From Promethearchaeota archaeon (lineage in GTDB: Archaea; Asgardarchaeota; Lokiarchaeia; Sigynarchaeales; SOKP01): a stretch of 8,644 bases of DNA. Location: the NCBI GenBank assembly GCA_016839425.1, contig JAEOUI010000156.1, positions 1 through 8,644 on the forward strand, in the 5' to 3' direction. The position numbers and the translations under genes were made by a program. Under the pieces are notes generated by a model that worked only from the letters and a program-made list of their open reading frames with translations, ran no database searches and was not told the DNA's origin. This document shows, one piece after another, positions 1 through 5,893 of the stretch. The first letter of the stretch is position 1; the number at the start of each line of letters is the position of its first letter.

Positions 1-2
1 CG

Positions 3-455
3 ATGATCGTCCATAACAACTACTCGCACGCAATTGAAGTCGATATTACCAGAAACGAGATCACGGTGACTCAGGTCATTGACGCTCAAACCTCGTTCTT
101 ATACCGATTCCTCCCTAATGTATCCTATTTTTTCGAAGTGAGAGACCTGAACGGAACTTTCTTGGAGAATCGCACGGTTAACCTGTACGAAAACAACCAA
201 ATAGTTTCGTTCGGGTTCTACTCTACTGAAATATCGATCGTTCCCGATCCAATTGTTATAGACCAGACCACGACCGAAATGATAACATTAGGCATTGCTG
301 GACTGACCTTTGCAAGCGTCATTTCAGTTGGAGTCGTCATGTATAAATGGAGAAAACCCAAGTCTAAGATAACTAAAAAATCTTCTCGGACTCAATCTTA
401 TAATGGGAAGATAGGTTATAATCAAAATAATTTCAAAAAAAAACCTAGAAGATGA
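3..455 (+). CDS. C-terminal part of a membrane-anchored surface protein (5' end off the window)
   Basis: The frame is open to the left edge, so the ATG at position 3 is probably an internal Met and not the true start. The visible 150 residues begin with a beta-rich, probably extracellular segment that has two N-glycosylation sequons (NYS and NRT). Next comes a Thr-rich linker (DQTTTEM), one hydrophobic helix at about residues 93-113 (ITLGIAGLTFASVISVGVVM), and a strongly basic, Lys/Arg-rich tail of about 35 residues. This is the arrangement of a type I membrane protein with the bulk outside and a short cytoplasmic tail. The stop overlaps the ATG of the next small gene (ATGA at 452-455), so the two are translationally linked. 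The ORF starting at 7732 would join this frame exactly if the window is circular. The specific function is not recognised; a virion or envelope protein is one possibility. Confidence 0.8.
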   Translation: MIVHNNYSHAIEVDITRNEITVTQVIDAQTSFLYRFLPNVSYFFEVRDLNGTFLENRTVNLYENNQIVSFGFYSTEISIVPDPIVIDQTTTEMITLGIAGLTFASVISVGVVMYKWRKPKSKITKKSSRTQSYNGKIGYNQNNFKKKPRR

Positions 456-586
456 ACATGTGGATATGCAAAAAATGTGGATATAAACCTAAAGAACATC
501 CTATAAATCCAACGGATGGGTATTGTCCTGAATGCAAGCAATATCACATGTTAATTCGATTCGATCCGTTATATGACAATGAATAG
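452..586 (+). CDS. 44-residue zinc-ribbon protein
   Basis: This short ORF starts at an ATG that overlaps the preceding stop (ATGA) and ends 14 nt inside the next gene, so all three genes are tightly packed. The product has two CxxC knuckles (C6-x2-C9 in WICKKCG and C25-x2-C28 in YCPEC) separated by 15 residues. This is the spacing of a rubredoxin-like or zinc-ribbon fold, and it fills nearly the whole protein. A short tail ends in YDNE. The perfect knuckles and the start/stop coupling on both sides argue that it is real despite its size. No function can be assigned; such miniature zinc ribbons are common in archaeal viruses and plasmids and may bind nucleic acid or protein partners. Confidence 0.72.
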   Translation: MNMWICKKCGYKPKEHPINPTDGYCPECKQYHMLIRFDPLYDNE

Positions 587-1079
587 GGAAGTATTTTCAA
601 GAACGGTAAATACTAAAGACGAGTGGGAAACACCTAATTATTTTTTTTTTCTTTTAAACAGAGAATTTAACTTTACTTTAGATCCTTGCGCCTCTTTAGA
701 AAATCGAAAGTGTGAGAAATTTTATTCAATAGAAGAAGATGGACTCAAGCAAGATTGGTCTGGTGAAACTGTTTTTGTTAATCCCCCTTTCTCACATATA
801 AGCGAATGGGTTAAAAAATGCTTTCTTGAATCTCAGAAACCACGAACAAAAGTTGTAATGATTCTTCCCTCTCGCACCGACACTCGTTATTGGCACGATT
901 ATATAATGAAGGCTAAGGAAATAAGATTTTGCAAGGGCAGAGTTAATTTTCTATTGAACGGTAAAAAACCTAAAAACTCTTCAACCTTTCCTCTTGCAGT
1001 TATCATTTTCGAAATAAATGACAATAACGGTCATTCACCAGATATTTGCACTTTTGAACACAAGAACAAATTAATTTAA
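573..1079 (+). CDS. dam: Phage-type DNA N6-adenine methyltransferase (Dam family)
   Basis: The product matches the phage 'DNA N-6-adenine-methyltransferase (Dam)' family, which transfers a methyl group from S-adenosylmethionine to adenine N6. Visible hallmarks in order are EWETP (residues 17-21), LDPCAS (36-41), EDGL..DW (55-62), the catalytic NPPF motif (70-73), LPSRTDTRYWH (98-108) and the C-terminal FCKGRVNF element (119-126). The length of 168 residues is normal for this compact family, so it appears intact. The start could be the ATG at 573 or at 579; 573 overlaps the small zinc-ribbon gene and fits translational coupling. No restriction endonuclease lies next to it, so this is an orphan methyltransferase. 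In mobile elements such enzymes usually protect DNA from host restriction or mark replication. The target sequence cannot be read from the protein; GATC occurs many times in the window. Confidence 0.88.
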   Translation: MTMNREVFSRTVNTKDEWETPNYFFFLLNREFNFTLDPCASLENRKCEKFYSIEEDGLKQDWSGETVFVNPPFSHISEWVKKCFLESQKPRTKVVMILPSRTDTRYWHDYIMKAKEIRFCKGRVNFLLNGKKPKNSSTFPLAVIIFEINDNNGHSPDICTFEHKNKLI

Positions 1080-1080
1080 A

Positions 1081-1189
1081 TAATTCGCATATGCGTTAAT
1101 AAATATAAAAAATATTCGATATATTTATAAACAAATATTTGATAACTATTTATTATTGGATATTACTATTCTAGAAGTTTAGAAATAAA
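1081..1189 (+). promoter_or_regulatory. AT-rich promoter region with a TATA-like box and short repeats
   Basis: This gap between the methyltransferase and the 287-residue protein is extremely AT-rich. It contains a perfect 10-bp palindrome (cgcatatgcg, 1086-1095), a TATA-like box (atatttataaa, 1121-1131) and a near-direct repeat (aatattcgata at 1111-1121; aatatttgata at 1134-1144). The TATA-like box would place transcription initiation near 1150-1155, leaving a leader of about 35-40 nt. No good Shine-Dalgarno sequence precedes the ATG at 1190. Confidence 0.4.
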
Positions 1190-2053
1190 ATGCAAGAAAT
1201 AAAAATGAAAATTCAATGTTCGTGTCCCGTCTGTAAAAAAAACAATTTTATTCCTATAGACGAACAGACGCAAAAACTGATAAAAAACAAGGAGAACGCA
1301 AATACGGTTATACAGATCTCTCAAGGACAAGTTTGCGAACACGACTTTCTAGCTTATATTGACAAGAATTATGCACAAAGAGATGCAGTTTATGTAGATT
1401 ATAGTTTGGAATTAGATTCAGAAAGTCAACTTAAACAGATTCCTGAAAAAACTGAATTTCCATTCAAGATTCATCTTATTAAATGGAATTTAACTCCCGA
1501 ATGTCTTGAAAATGTTTTGAGTTGTATAATTACGGGAAAGAAAATCTTGTTCTTGGACTTGGAATCGCACTTAACTACTCAATACGAAGAGTTCTTTAAA
1601 GAAATATTAAAAGATTCGTTTAACGATTACACGATCAAGTTTTTAGATAGAGACGAGTTCAAGAAAAAGAAAAAAAAATTTAGAGATTATCTCGTCATAA
1701 GACGAAATACGGTTGAAAGACGCGGGGGAATATCGTTCAAATTCAAGCTATTAAAAGCGTTTTCATTTCACTTCTGGAAGGAATACGACGATATTTCAAG
1801 CTTGATCCAATTAAAAAATCTATTGTTTAGATTGTTCCTTTATTCCAAGAGCATTAACGAACAAATTTTAAAAACAAAATCTTCATTTTACCACATACTG
1901 AGAAATATTGAAGAAGATAAATCTAATCAAATAACCAAAATTCACCCTCAATACGAAGAAGCATTATACGAGATAATAAAAAGATATCACCTAAACGACA
2001 TGCTTGACGAATCCGACATGAAACTAGGATTTTTTTTACGAAATACGAAATAA
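1190..2053 (+). CDS. Hypothetical protein with N-terminal CxxC…CxH zinc-binding domain
   Basis: The 287-residue product begins with a compact metal-binding module: CSCPVC (C10, C12, C15), an intervening charged segment, then GQVCEHDF (C49, H51) and AYIDKNYAQRDAVYVDY. This N-terminal layout, CPxC followed about 35 residues later by G.VCEH.F…D.N…R…..D, recalls a domain I associate with many uncharacterised Asgard archaeal proteins. The remaining roughly 200 residues are soluble and charged. They include a Lys-rich patch (FKKKKKKFRD, about 157-166) and a predicted helical C-terminus. They match no family I recognise and show no Walker, HUH or HTH motif that I can see. An in-frame ATG at 1205 is an alternative start that keeps all the cysteines. 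The gene may share a transcript with the downstream 7TM/radical SAM operon, since only 62 nt separate them. Confidence 0.75.
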   Translation: MQEIKMKIQCSCPVCKKNNFIPIDEQTQKLIKNKENANTVIQISQGQVCEHDFLAYIDKNYAQRDAVYVDYSLELDSESQLKQIPEKTEFPFKIHLIKWNLTPECLENVLSCIITGKKILFLDLESHLTTQYEEFFKEILKDSFNDYTIKFLDRDEFKKKKKKFRDYLVIRRNTVERRGGISFKFKLLKAFSFHFWKEYDDISSLIQLKNLLFRLFLYSKSINEQILKTKSSFYHILRNIEEDKSNQITKIHPQYEEALYEIIKRYHLNDMLDESDMKLGFFLRNTK

Positions 2054-2115
2054 AAAATAAAGATAAGTTTAAGAATCTAAAAAGAGAAGAAGATATTAAA
2101 CTAGGGGATAAAAAA

Positions 2116-2862
2116 ATGATATTAATTTGGCTTACCGATTTGCAACCACACGAAGTTTTGCTTGGAATATTTGTTACAATGTTCTTTGGGGTTTGTATAT
2201 TAACGGGATCTTTCTTTATTAAGAACTATTTTAAAACAAAGAAGATCGAAAATATATCACTAGGGATTGGATATTTCTCTCTTTCTTCCATGTTTTGGGG
2301 AAGCTTTTTTAATTTTTGGAGCGTTGTATTTTTTAAAAAGTTTATCTCGGAAGAATTGTATGTTCTACTTGGAAACTTTCTCCTTCCATTTGTTTTAATA
2401 ACATTTATGGTGGCATATACAAGGCTCATTTATCTGAAACACGATTGGGAAATAATTATAACTACTATAATTTTGTGCTTACCTTTTACCATTCTTACCG
2501 TTGCCTTTTCAATTCTTGACTCTTCAGTGATCGCATCACGAAGTGCAGGTTTCTCGATGTCAATGACAACACCTTTTTTTATTTATCTTGCAATTATCAT
2601 GTCAATTTGGTTGGTGATAAACGCAGATTTTGCACGCCATCTTTTTAAAATTCAATCGAAATTGGTACGAATTCAAGCAAGTTTTCTTTTGGTTGCATTG
2701 GTGCTGAACTCAATTGCTTTTATTATTGATATTCAAAATGTAGTCGTGTCGTCGTCATGTATAATGGTTGCGAGCTTGTTCTTTTATTGGGGTTTCTTTC
2801 CTCCAAAATGGCTCGAACGAGCGTGCGATAAAAAGAAAAAGAAAAAGAGTGATGAAAATTAA
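2116..2862 (+). CDS. Seven-helix integral membrane protein A
   Basis: The 248-residue product has about seven hydrophobic helices (approximately 9-36, 47-72, 80-107, 112-134, 150-172, 184-204 and 208-230) and a Lys-rich, presumably cytoplasmic C-terminus. The second helix carries ISLGIGYFSLSSMFWGS, closely matched in the 245-residue protein two genes downstream (ISLGLQWILISSAWWGS). The two proteins also align in length and topology and are paralogues. There is no catalytic motif and no histidine-kinase or retinal-binding Lys signature. The start is supported by a Shine-Dalgarno-like aggggat (2103-2109) about 6 nt upstream. The 3' end overlaps the start of the radical SAM gene. This type of 7TM protein resembles uncharacterised Asgard archaeal membrane proteins, and a role as sensor, transporter or membrane partner of the neighbouring enzyme is inferred only. 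Confidence 0.8.
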   Translation: MILIWLTDLQPHEVLLGIFVTMFFGVCILTGSFFIKNYFKTKKIENISLGIGYFSLSSMFWGSFFNFWSVVFFKKFISEELYVLLGNFLLPFVLITFMVAYTRLIYLKHDWEIIITTIILCLPFTILTVAFSILDSSVIASRSAGFSMSMTTPFFIYLAIIMSIWLVINADFARHLFKIQSKLVRIQASFLLVALVLNSIAFIIDIQNVVVSSSCIMVASLFFYWGFFPPKWLERACDKKKKKKSDEN

Positions 2863-4285
2863 GAAAATAATCTTGATAAATGCTGTAAATCTTGATTTAC
2901 AGAAATCCCAATACAATAAGACGATGCCCGTAAGTCCATTAGGATTACAGGTACTTCGAGCGTTAACGCCTGACGATTGGAGCGTTCAAATTTTTGACGA
3001 AAATTTGAAAACATTTGATAATTACGGAGATGTTAAACTAGTTGGAATTTCGGCAACCACGCCCAACATTAATCGAGGGTACGAGATTGCAACAAGATTT
3101 AGGAAAGAAACAAACGCTAAAATTGTTTTTGGTGGAGTTCACGCCACAGCACGACCGTTAGAAGCCCTTCAATTCTGTGATTCCGTAGTAATGGGTGAAG
3201 CAGATGCCCTTTGGAGTACGGTATTAGACGACATTGAAAAAGGATGCTTGAAGGAAACTTACAAAAAAGAATGTAAGCCCGAAGACATTCCCATAATAAA
3301 TCATTCCATCTATAAACACTATTTTCCAGTGGCGATGGAAACTTCTAGAGGGTGTCCTTTCAAGTGTAAATATTGTCTTTCAACAAGGCATTTTGGGAAT
3401 GGCTTTAAAATGAGAGCCGTTGACGATGTTATCAAGGAAATGAAGACGATCAGATCTAAGTTCGTTTTCATCGTGGACGACAATTTTTTCGGATTCACCG
3501 AAGAGCATTTCGATCAACGAAAAGCTCTTTTTAGAGCAATGATCGAAAACAAGATAAATAAATTATGGGGTACGCAAGCTTCCGTCAATCTCGTAGAGCG
3601 AGACGACTTATTGGAATTAGCGTACAAAGCAGGCTTGCGTCAACTTTATGTGGGTTTTGAAAGTCTTAATAAGAAAGTTTTAAAATCAATAAATAAGGGA
3701 GCAAATCTTAAATTTTTAAAGGATAGCGATTCAGATTATAATGTCGTTCTTCAAAAATACAAGACGGCAATTGAAAAGATCCACGCACACGGGATTGCTG
3801 TCATAGGCGGTTCCATGTATGGAATGGACGACGACGATCCCGAATCTCTCCTGCTCTTGAGCAAGTTCTTTTCGGAGTCGAGATTAGACTCAATGGATTT
3901 CGGTTTATTAACTCCTCTTCCCGGTACTCCATTGTTCGATCAGGTAGAAAAGGAAGGTAGGTTAATTTACGATAATTTTCCTACAGCGTGGGATTATTGG
4001 CTTCAAGATCGACTAACCATTGTTCCAAAAAATCTTGGAATCAAGGAATTCTACGAAAAATACTTGGTACATCTAAAAAAACTCGAAACGATTTATAAGA
4101 AAAAAAAGGGTTTTTTTCACACATTAAAAAATACTGGTAATATTTTCTTGGGGTATGGATTTTACCTCATGAAAAAGAATTACATCAAACACGCAAGGAA
4201 TCATCAAAAAGCAATTTTAAACGAATTAAACAGAATTAACATGACAAAAAACAAAATTAATCAAATTGAGGTATTGACAAAATGA
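2852..4285 (+). CDS. Radical SAM protein with B12-binding-like N-terminal domain
   Basis: The 477-residue product combines a cobalamin-binding-like domain (about 1-145) with a radical SAM domain. The first includes SPLGLQVLRAL, KLVGISATTPN, the GGVHAT loop and MGEAD. It lacks the DxHxxG cobalt-ligand motif, as many members of this superfamily do. The radical SAM cluster motif is C168-x3-C172-x2-C175 (GCPFKCKYC), which binds the 4Fe-4S centre that cleaves SAM. Downstream are VGFESLN, GGSMYGMD (about 317) and LTPLPGTPLF (about 352), followed by a DYW…L.IVPKNL tail like the DUF4070 region of HpnP/BchE-type enzymes. I place the start at the ATG at 2852 (or the adjacent GTG at 2849), not at 2768. 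The extra 28 upstream residues are basic and read out of frame through the 7TM gene, and the core fold starts at KIKKIILINAVN. It overlaps both neighbours (ATGA at 4282-4285). The substrate is unknown; flanking membrane proteins suggest a lipid or membrane substrate. Confidence 0.88.
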   Translation: MKIKKIILINAVNLDLQKSQYNKTMPVSPLGLQVLRALTPDDWSVQIFDENLKTFDNYGDVKLVGISATTPNINRGYEIATRFRKETNAKIVFGGVHATARPLEALQFCDSVVMGEADALWSTVLDDIEKGCLKETYKKECKPEDIPIINHSIYKHYFPVAMETSRGCPFKCKYCLSTRHFGNGFKMRAVDDVIKEMKTIRSKFVFIVDDNFFGFTEEHFDQRKALFRAMIENKINKLWGTQASVNLVERDDLLELAYKAGLRQLYVGFESLNKKVLKSINKGANLKFLKDSDSDYNVVLQKYKTAIEKIHAHGIAVIGGSMYGMDDDDPESLLLLSKFFSESRLDSMDFGLLTPLPGTPLFDQVEKEGRLIYDNFPTAWDYWLQDRLTIVPKNLGIKEFYEKYLVHLKKLETIYKKKKGFFHTLKNTGNIFLGYGFYLMKKNYIKHARNHQKAILNELNRINMTKNKINQIEVLTK

Positions 4286-5019
4286 CTACAATATTTGATC
4301 TAACTCCTATTGACATTTACAACGGAACATTTCAATTATTTTTTGTAATTTATTCCTTCTTTATTGGAGGCGTTATTATAAAGAAATACTTTAAAATGTT
4401 AAAAGAAGGCAAAAAAAGGATTGAACTAATTTCTCTAGGCCTTCAATGGATTCTTATAAGCTCTGCTTGGTGGGGGAGTGCGTTTTCTTTCCTCAGCATT
4501 TTGATATTTCAATATGCTTTTCAAGAAACAGAGTTTGTCCTAATGCAAAATCTTTTCATGAATTTTGGGTGCGTCGCTTGGGTTCACGCGTTTACCCATG
4601 TATTCTTTAAGTCTGTAAATAGGAAAAGAATAGCATTAGTATTAGTATCAACAATTATAATAATAGGGGAGATTATAATGATCGTTTTATTTTTCGTTGA
4701 TCGTCCGTTAATTGGGACGCAGGGCGGATATTTTAAAACGAACCTGGGTATTTATCTAATACTTTATTCTGCAGTAAGCTTGTTTATAAGCATGATCGTG
4801 GGATTTGCCTTTACCTACTTGTCTATACGATCCGACGACAAACAAATACAAAAAAGAGGTTATTTTTTACTAGTTTCTTTTCTATGCTTTTTAATATCAA
4901 ATGTTGGTATCATGTTCTTTAACGACGATATTATCATATTATCCATCATGAGAATTATATTAGTATCGGGTGGTTTGGCGTATTATGTAGCTTTTTTCTA
5001 CAAATTTAAGGCGAAATAA
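4282..5019 (+). CDS. Seven-helix integral membrane protein B (paralogue of A)
   Basis: The 245-residue product has about seven membrane helices (approximately 14-36, 48-73, 80-108, 114-138, 154-178, 190-212 and 215-240). It shares topology, length and the helix-2 motif (ISLGL…SSAWWGSAFSFLS) with the protein encoded at 2116-2862. Like it, it has a charged loop after helix 1 (KKYFKMLKEGKKRIE against KNYFKTKKIEN). The start ATG overlaps the stop of the radical SAM gene as ATGA, so translation is coupled. The pair could form a heterodimer, or each could contact the radical SAM enzyme between them. The function is not known. The C-terminus is short and basic (FYKFKAK). Confidence 0.8.
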   Translation: MTTIFDLTPIDIYNGTFQLFFVIYSFFIGGVIIKKYFKMLKEGKKRIELISLGLQWILISSAWWGSAFSFLSILIFQYAFQETEFVLMQNLFMNFGCVAWVHAFTHVFFKSVNRKRIALVLVSTIIIIGEIIMIVLFFVDRPLIGTQGGYFKTNLGIYLILYSAVSLFISMIVGFAFTYLSIRSDDKQIQKRGYFLLVSFLCFLISNVGIMFFNDDIIILSIMRIILVSGGLAYYVAFFYKFKAK

Positions 5020-5021
5020 AC

Positions 5022-5141
5022 ATGAAAAAAATAAAACAAGCTATTATGAGATGGTTAAAGAAAGACCAAGAGGAAGTGACTAAATTCTGGTATGGATTAT
5101 GGCTTTCAAAAGAAGAATTTGATAAGAAGTTTGGAGCCTAA
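5022..5141 (+). CDS. 39-residue basic peptide at the end of the radical SAM operon
   Basis: The ATG lies 2 nt after the stop of 7TM protein B, and the reading frame closes just before a T-rich terminator, so it fits as the last cistron of the operon. The product is amphipathic and probably helical, with an N-terminal basic stretch (MKKIKQAIMRWLKK), a central aromatic cluster (KFWYGLWLS) and a charged end (KEEFDKKFGA). It has no cysteines and no clear transmembrane helix. Amino-acid composition and position support coding, but the length leaves doubt. It is not recognised. A small membrane-surface partner is possible, and so is a peptide substrate of the radical SAM enzyme (speculative). Confidence 0.5.
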   Translation: MKKIKQAIMRWLKKDQEEVTKFWYGLWLSKEEFDKKFGA

Positions 5142-5144
5142 TCC

Positions 5145-5160
5145 TTATTTTTTTTATTTA
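5145..5160 (+). terminator. T-rich archaeal-type terminator
   Basis: A run of eight T residues (5148-5155) inside a T-rich tract directly follows the stop of the 39-residue ORF. Archaeal RNA polymerase terminates at such U-tracts without needing a hairpin. It closes the operon that begins at 2116. Confidence 0.55.
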
Positions 5161-5171
5161 AACCCTACAAT

Positions 5172-5182
5172 ACTTTTATATG
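5172..5182 (+). promoter_or_regulatory. TATA-like box upstream of RHH protein 1
   Basis: The sequence acttttatatg resembles an archaeal TATA box. Initiation about 26 nt downstream would leave a leader of about 45 nt before the ATG at 5247. A weak Shine-Dalgarno-like tagg lies 6 nt before the ATG. The assignment rests on sequence resemblance and position. Confidence 0.35.
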
Positions 5183-5246
5183 TAAGATTAACCTTAAAAT
5201 AAAAAAGCATATTAGCAAAATTAGAATATTATTATTTAGGAATCTC

Positions 5247-5468
5247 ATGACTGAAGAAGATTTATTAATTGGAAATATTGAAGATCGAAAGAGGATTTCT
5301 TTTAACTTGGATGAAAACCTCATACGCGCAATAGATAAAGTTGCTTCACGAATGAAACCACCTCTTAACAGAAAACAATTCATTGAACATGTTGCCTGGA
5401 CACACAAGGATCTTTCAAAGATCATCAAACAATTAGAAAAAACAATTGAACCAGATAAAAATCTATGA
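5247..5468 (+). CDS. Ribbon-helix-helix DNA-binding protein 1
   Basis: The 73-residue product has the order expected of a ribbon-helix-helix (MetJ/Arc-type) regulator. A beta-strand (KRISFNL, about 15-21) is followed by helix A (DENLIRAIDKVASRM), a turn with PPLNR, and helix B (KQFIEHVAWTH), then a charged helical tail. The N-terminus carries DLLIG. The convergent gene at 5470-5772 has the same architecture with a DLLIG start and identical landmarks (ISLDL, LNRTQVIEK, THQDYGKLL), so the two are paralogues. RHH proteins act as dimers that insert the paired strand into the major groove at palindromic operators. The target here is not known, but the palindrome at 5825-5846 is a natural candidate. 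Heterodimer formation with its neighbour is possible. Confidence 0.72.
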   Translation: MTEEDLLIGNIEDRKRISFNLDENLIRAIDKVASRMKPPLNRKQFIEHVAWTHKDLSKIIKQLEKTIEPDKNL

Positions 5469-5469
5469 A

Positions 5470-5772
5470 TTATTTTCCAATTCTTAATTCCTTGAGAGAA
5501 TTTAGAAAGTCTAAAATTCTTTTTTTGTCCTTTTCTTCTCTTTCCAAATCCTTATTGTTGTAAAACTCACAAAGAGACATTAGGAGTTTCCCATAATCTT
5601 GATGCGTGAGCAAGATCTTTTCAATTACTTGCGTTCGATTTAATTGAGGAATTTCGTTTTGACCGTATAGATCAAAAGCATCCACGAGAAATTGCGGTAA
5701 ATCAAGACTAATTTTTTTACTTTTACTTCGATTCATTTCATCACCTATTAATAAATCATTGTACTCCATCAT
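5470..5772 (-). CDS. Ribbon-helix-helix DNA-binding protein 2 (paralogue, convergent)
   Basis: The 100-residue product is homologous to the 73-residue protein encoded head-on next to it; their stop codons are separated by one base. Landmarks are DLLIG (about 6-10), a KKISLDL strand (about 19-25), helix A (PQFLVDAFDLYG), the PQLNRTQVIEKILLTHQDYGKLL turn and helix B, and an extra Lys/Glu-rich C-terminal helix (about 72-100) absent from the paralogue. The start is one of two consecutive ATGs (5772 or 5769). A TATA-like element on this strand (about 5791-5803) lies roughly 25 nt upstream, so the mRNA is probably leaderless. It shares the 5773-5861 intergenic region with the divergent zinc-finger gene, a typical arrangement for a regulator that controls itself and its neighbour (inference). 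Confidence 0.75.
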   Translation of the reverse strand: MMEYNDLLIGDEMNRSKSKKISLDLPQFLVDAFDLYGQNEIPQLNRTQVIEKILLTHQDYGKLLMSLCEFYNNKDLEREEKDKKRILDFLNSLKELRIGK

Positions 5773-5790
5773 ATAAATATTTAAGAAATT

Positions 5791-5803
5791 TTTTTAAATA
5801 TAT
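5791..5803 (-). promoter_or_regulatory. TATA-like box of RHH protein 2
   Basis: Read on the minus strand this is tatatttaaaaaa. Its centre is about 25 nt upstream of the first ATG, the standard archaeal TATA-to-start distance for a leaderless transcript. Confidence 0.45.
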
Positions 5804-5824
5804 CTTATCTATTTTGAAGATGGT

Positions 5825-5846
5825 AGAAATATTTATAAATATTTCT
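5825..5846 (+). promoter_or_regulatory. 22-bp perfect palindrome over a TATA box (candidate operator)
   Basis: The half-site agaaatattta is followed immediately by its exact reverse complement, giving a perfect 22-bp palindrome with no spacer. It contains the TATA-like core ttataaa, which sits about 27 nt upstream of the ATG at 5862. A dimeric repressor bound here would block TBP. It lies between the divergent RHH gene and the zinc-finger gene, so autoregulation by the RHH protein is the simplest idea. Because the sequence is nearly all A and T, some of the symmetry could arise by chance. Confidence 0.5.
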
Positions 5847-5893
5847 CGCTAATTATCTAGTATGTCTAAAAAAATACGGGGTGAGGCTAGCTT

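Noticed and set aside
1080..1189. CRISPR array or tRNA in the intergenic repeats
   Set aside because: The repeats are only about 11 nt and occur twice, there are no regularly spaced units, and no cloverleaf or CCA-compatible arms are visible anywhere in the window.
2226..2429. Minus-strand 67-residue ORF inside 7TM protein A
   Set aside because: It is antisense to a well-supported membrane protein, with no ribosome binding site or recognisable motif.
2768..2851. N-terminal extension of the radical SAM protein starting at 2768
   Set aside because: The extra 28 residues are the 7TM gene read in another frame, are basic and unlike the B12-domain start. The GTG/ATG at 2849/2852 begins exactly at the expected first strand.
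2116..2862. 7TM proteins as rhodopsins or histidine-kinase sensor domains
   Set aside because: Helix 7 has no retinal-binding lysine in the expected setting, and no kinase, PAS or HAMP region follows. The proteins end right after helix 7.
5165..5428. Minus-strand 87-residue ORF opposite RHH protein 1
   Set aside because: The plus strand encodes a clear RHH protein with a paralogue next door. The minus product is a hydrophobic shadow that has no start signal.
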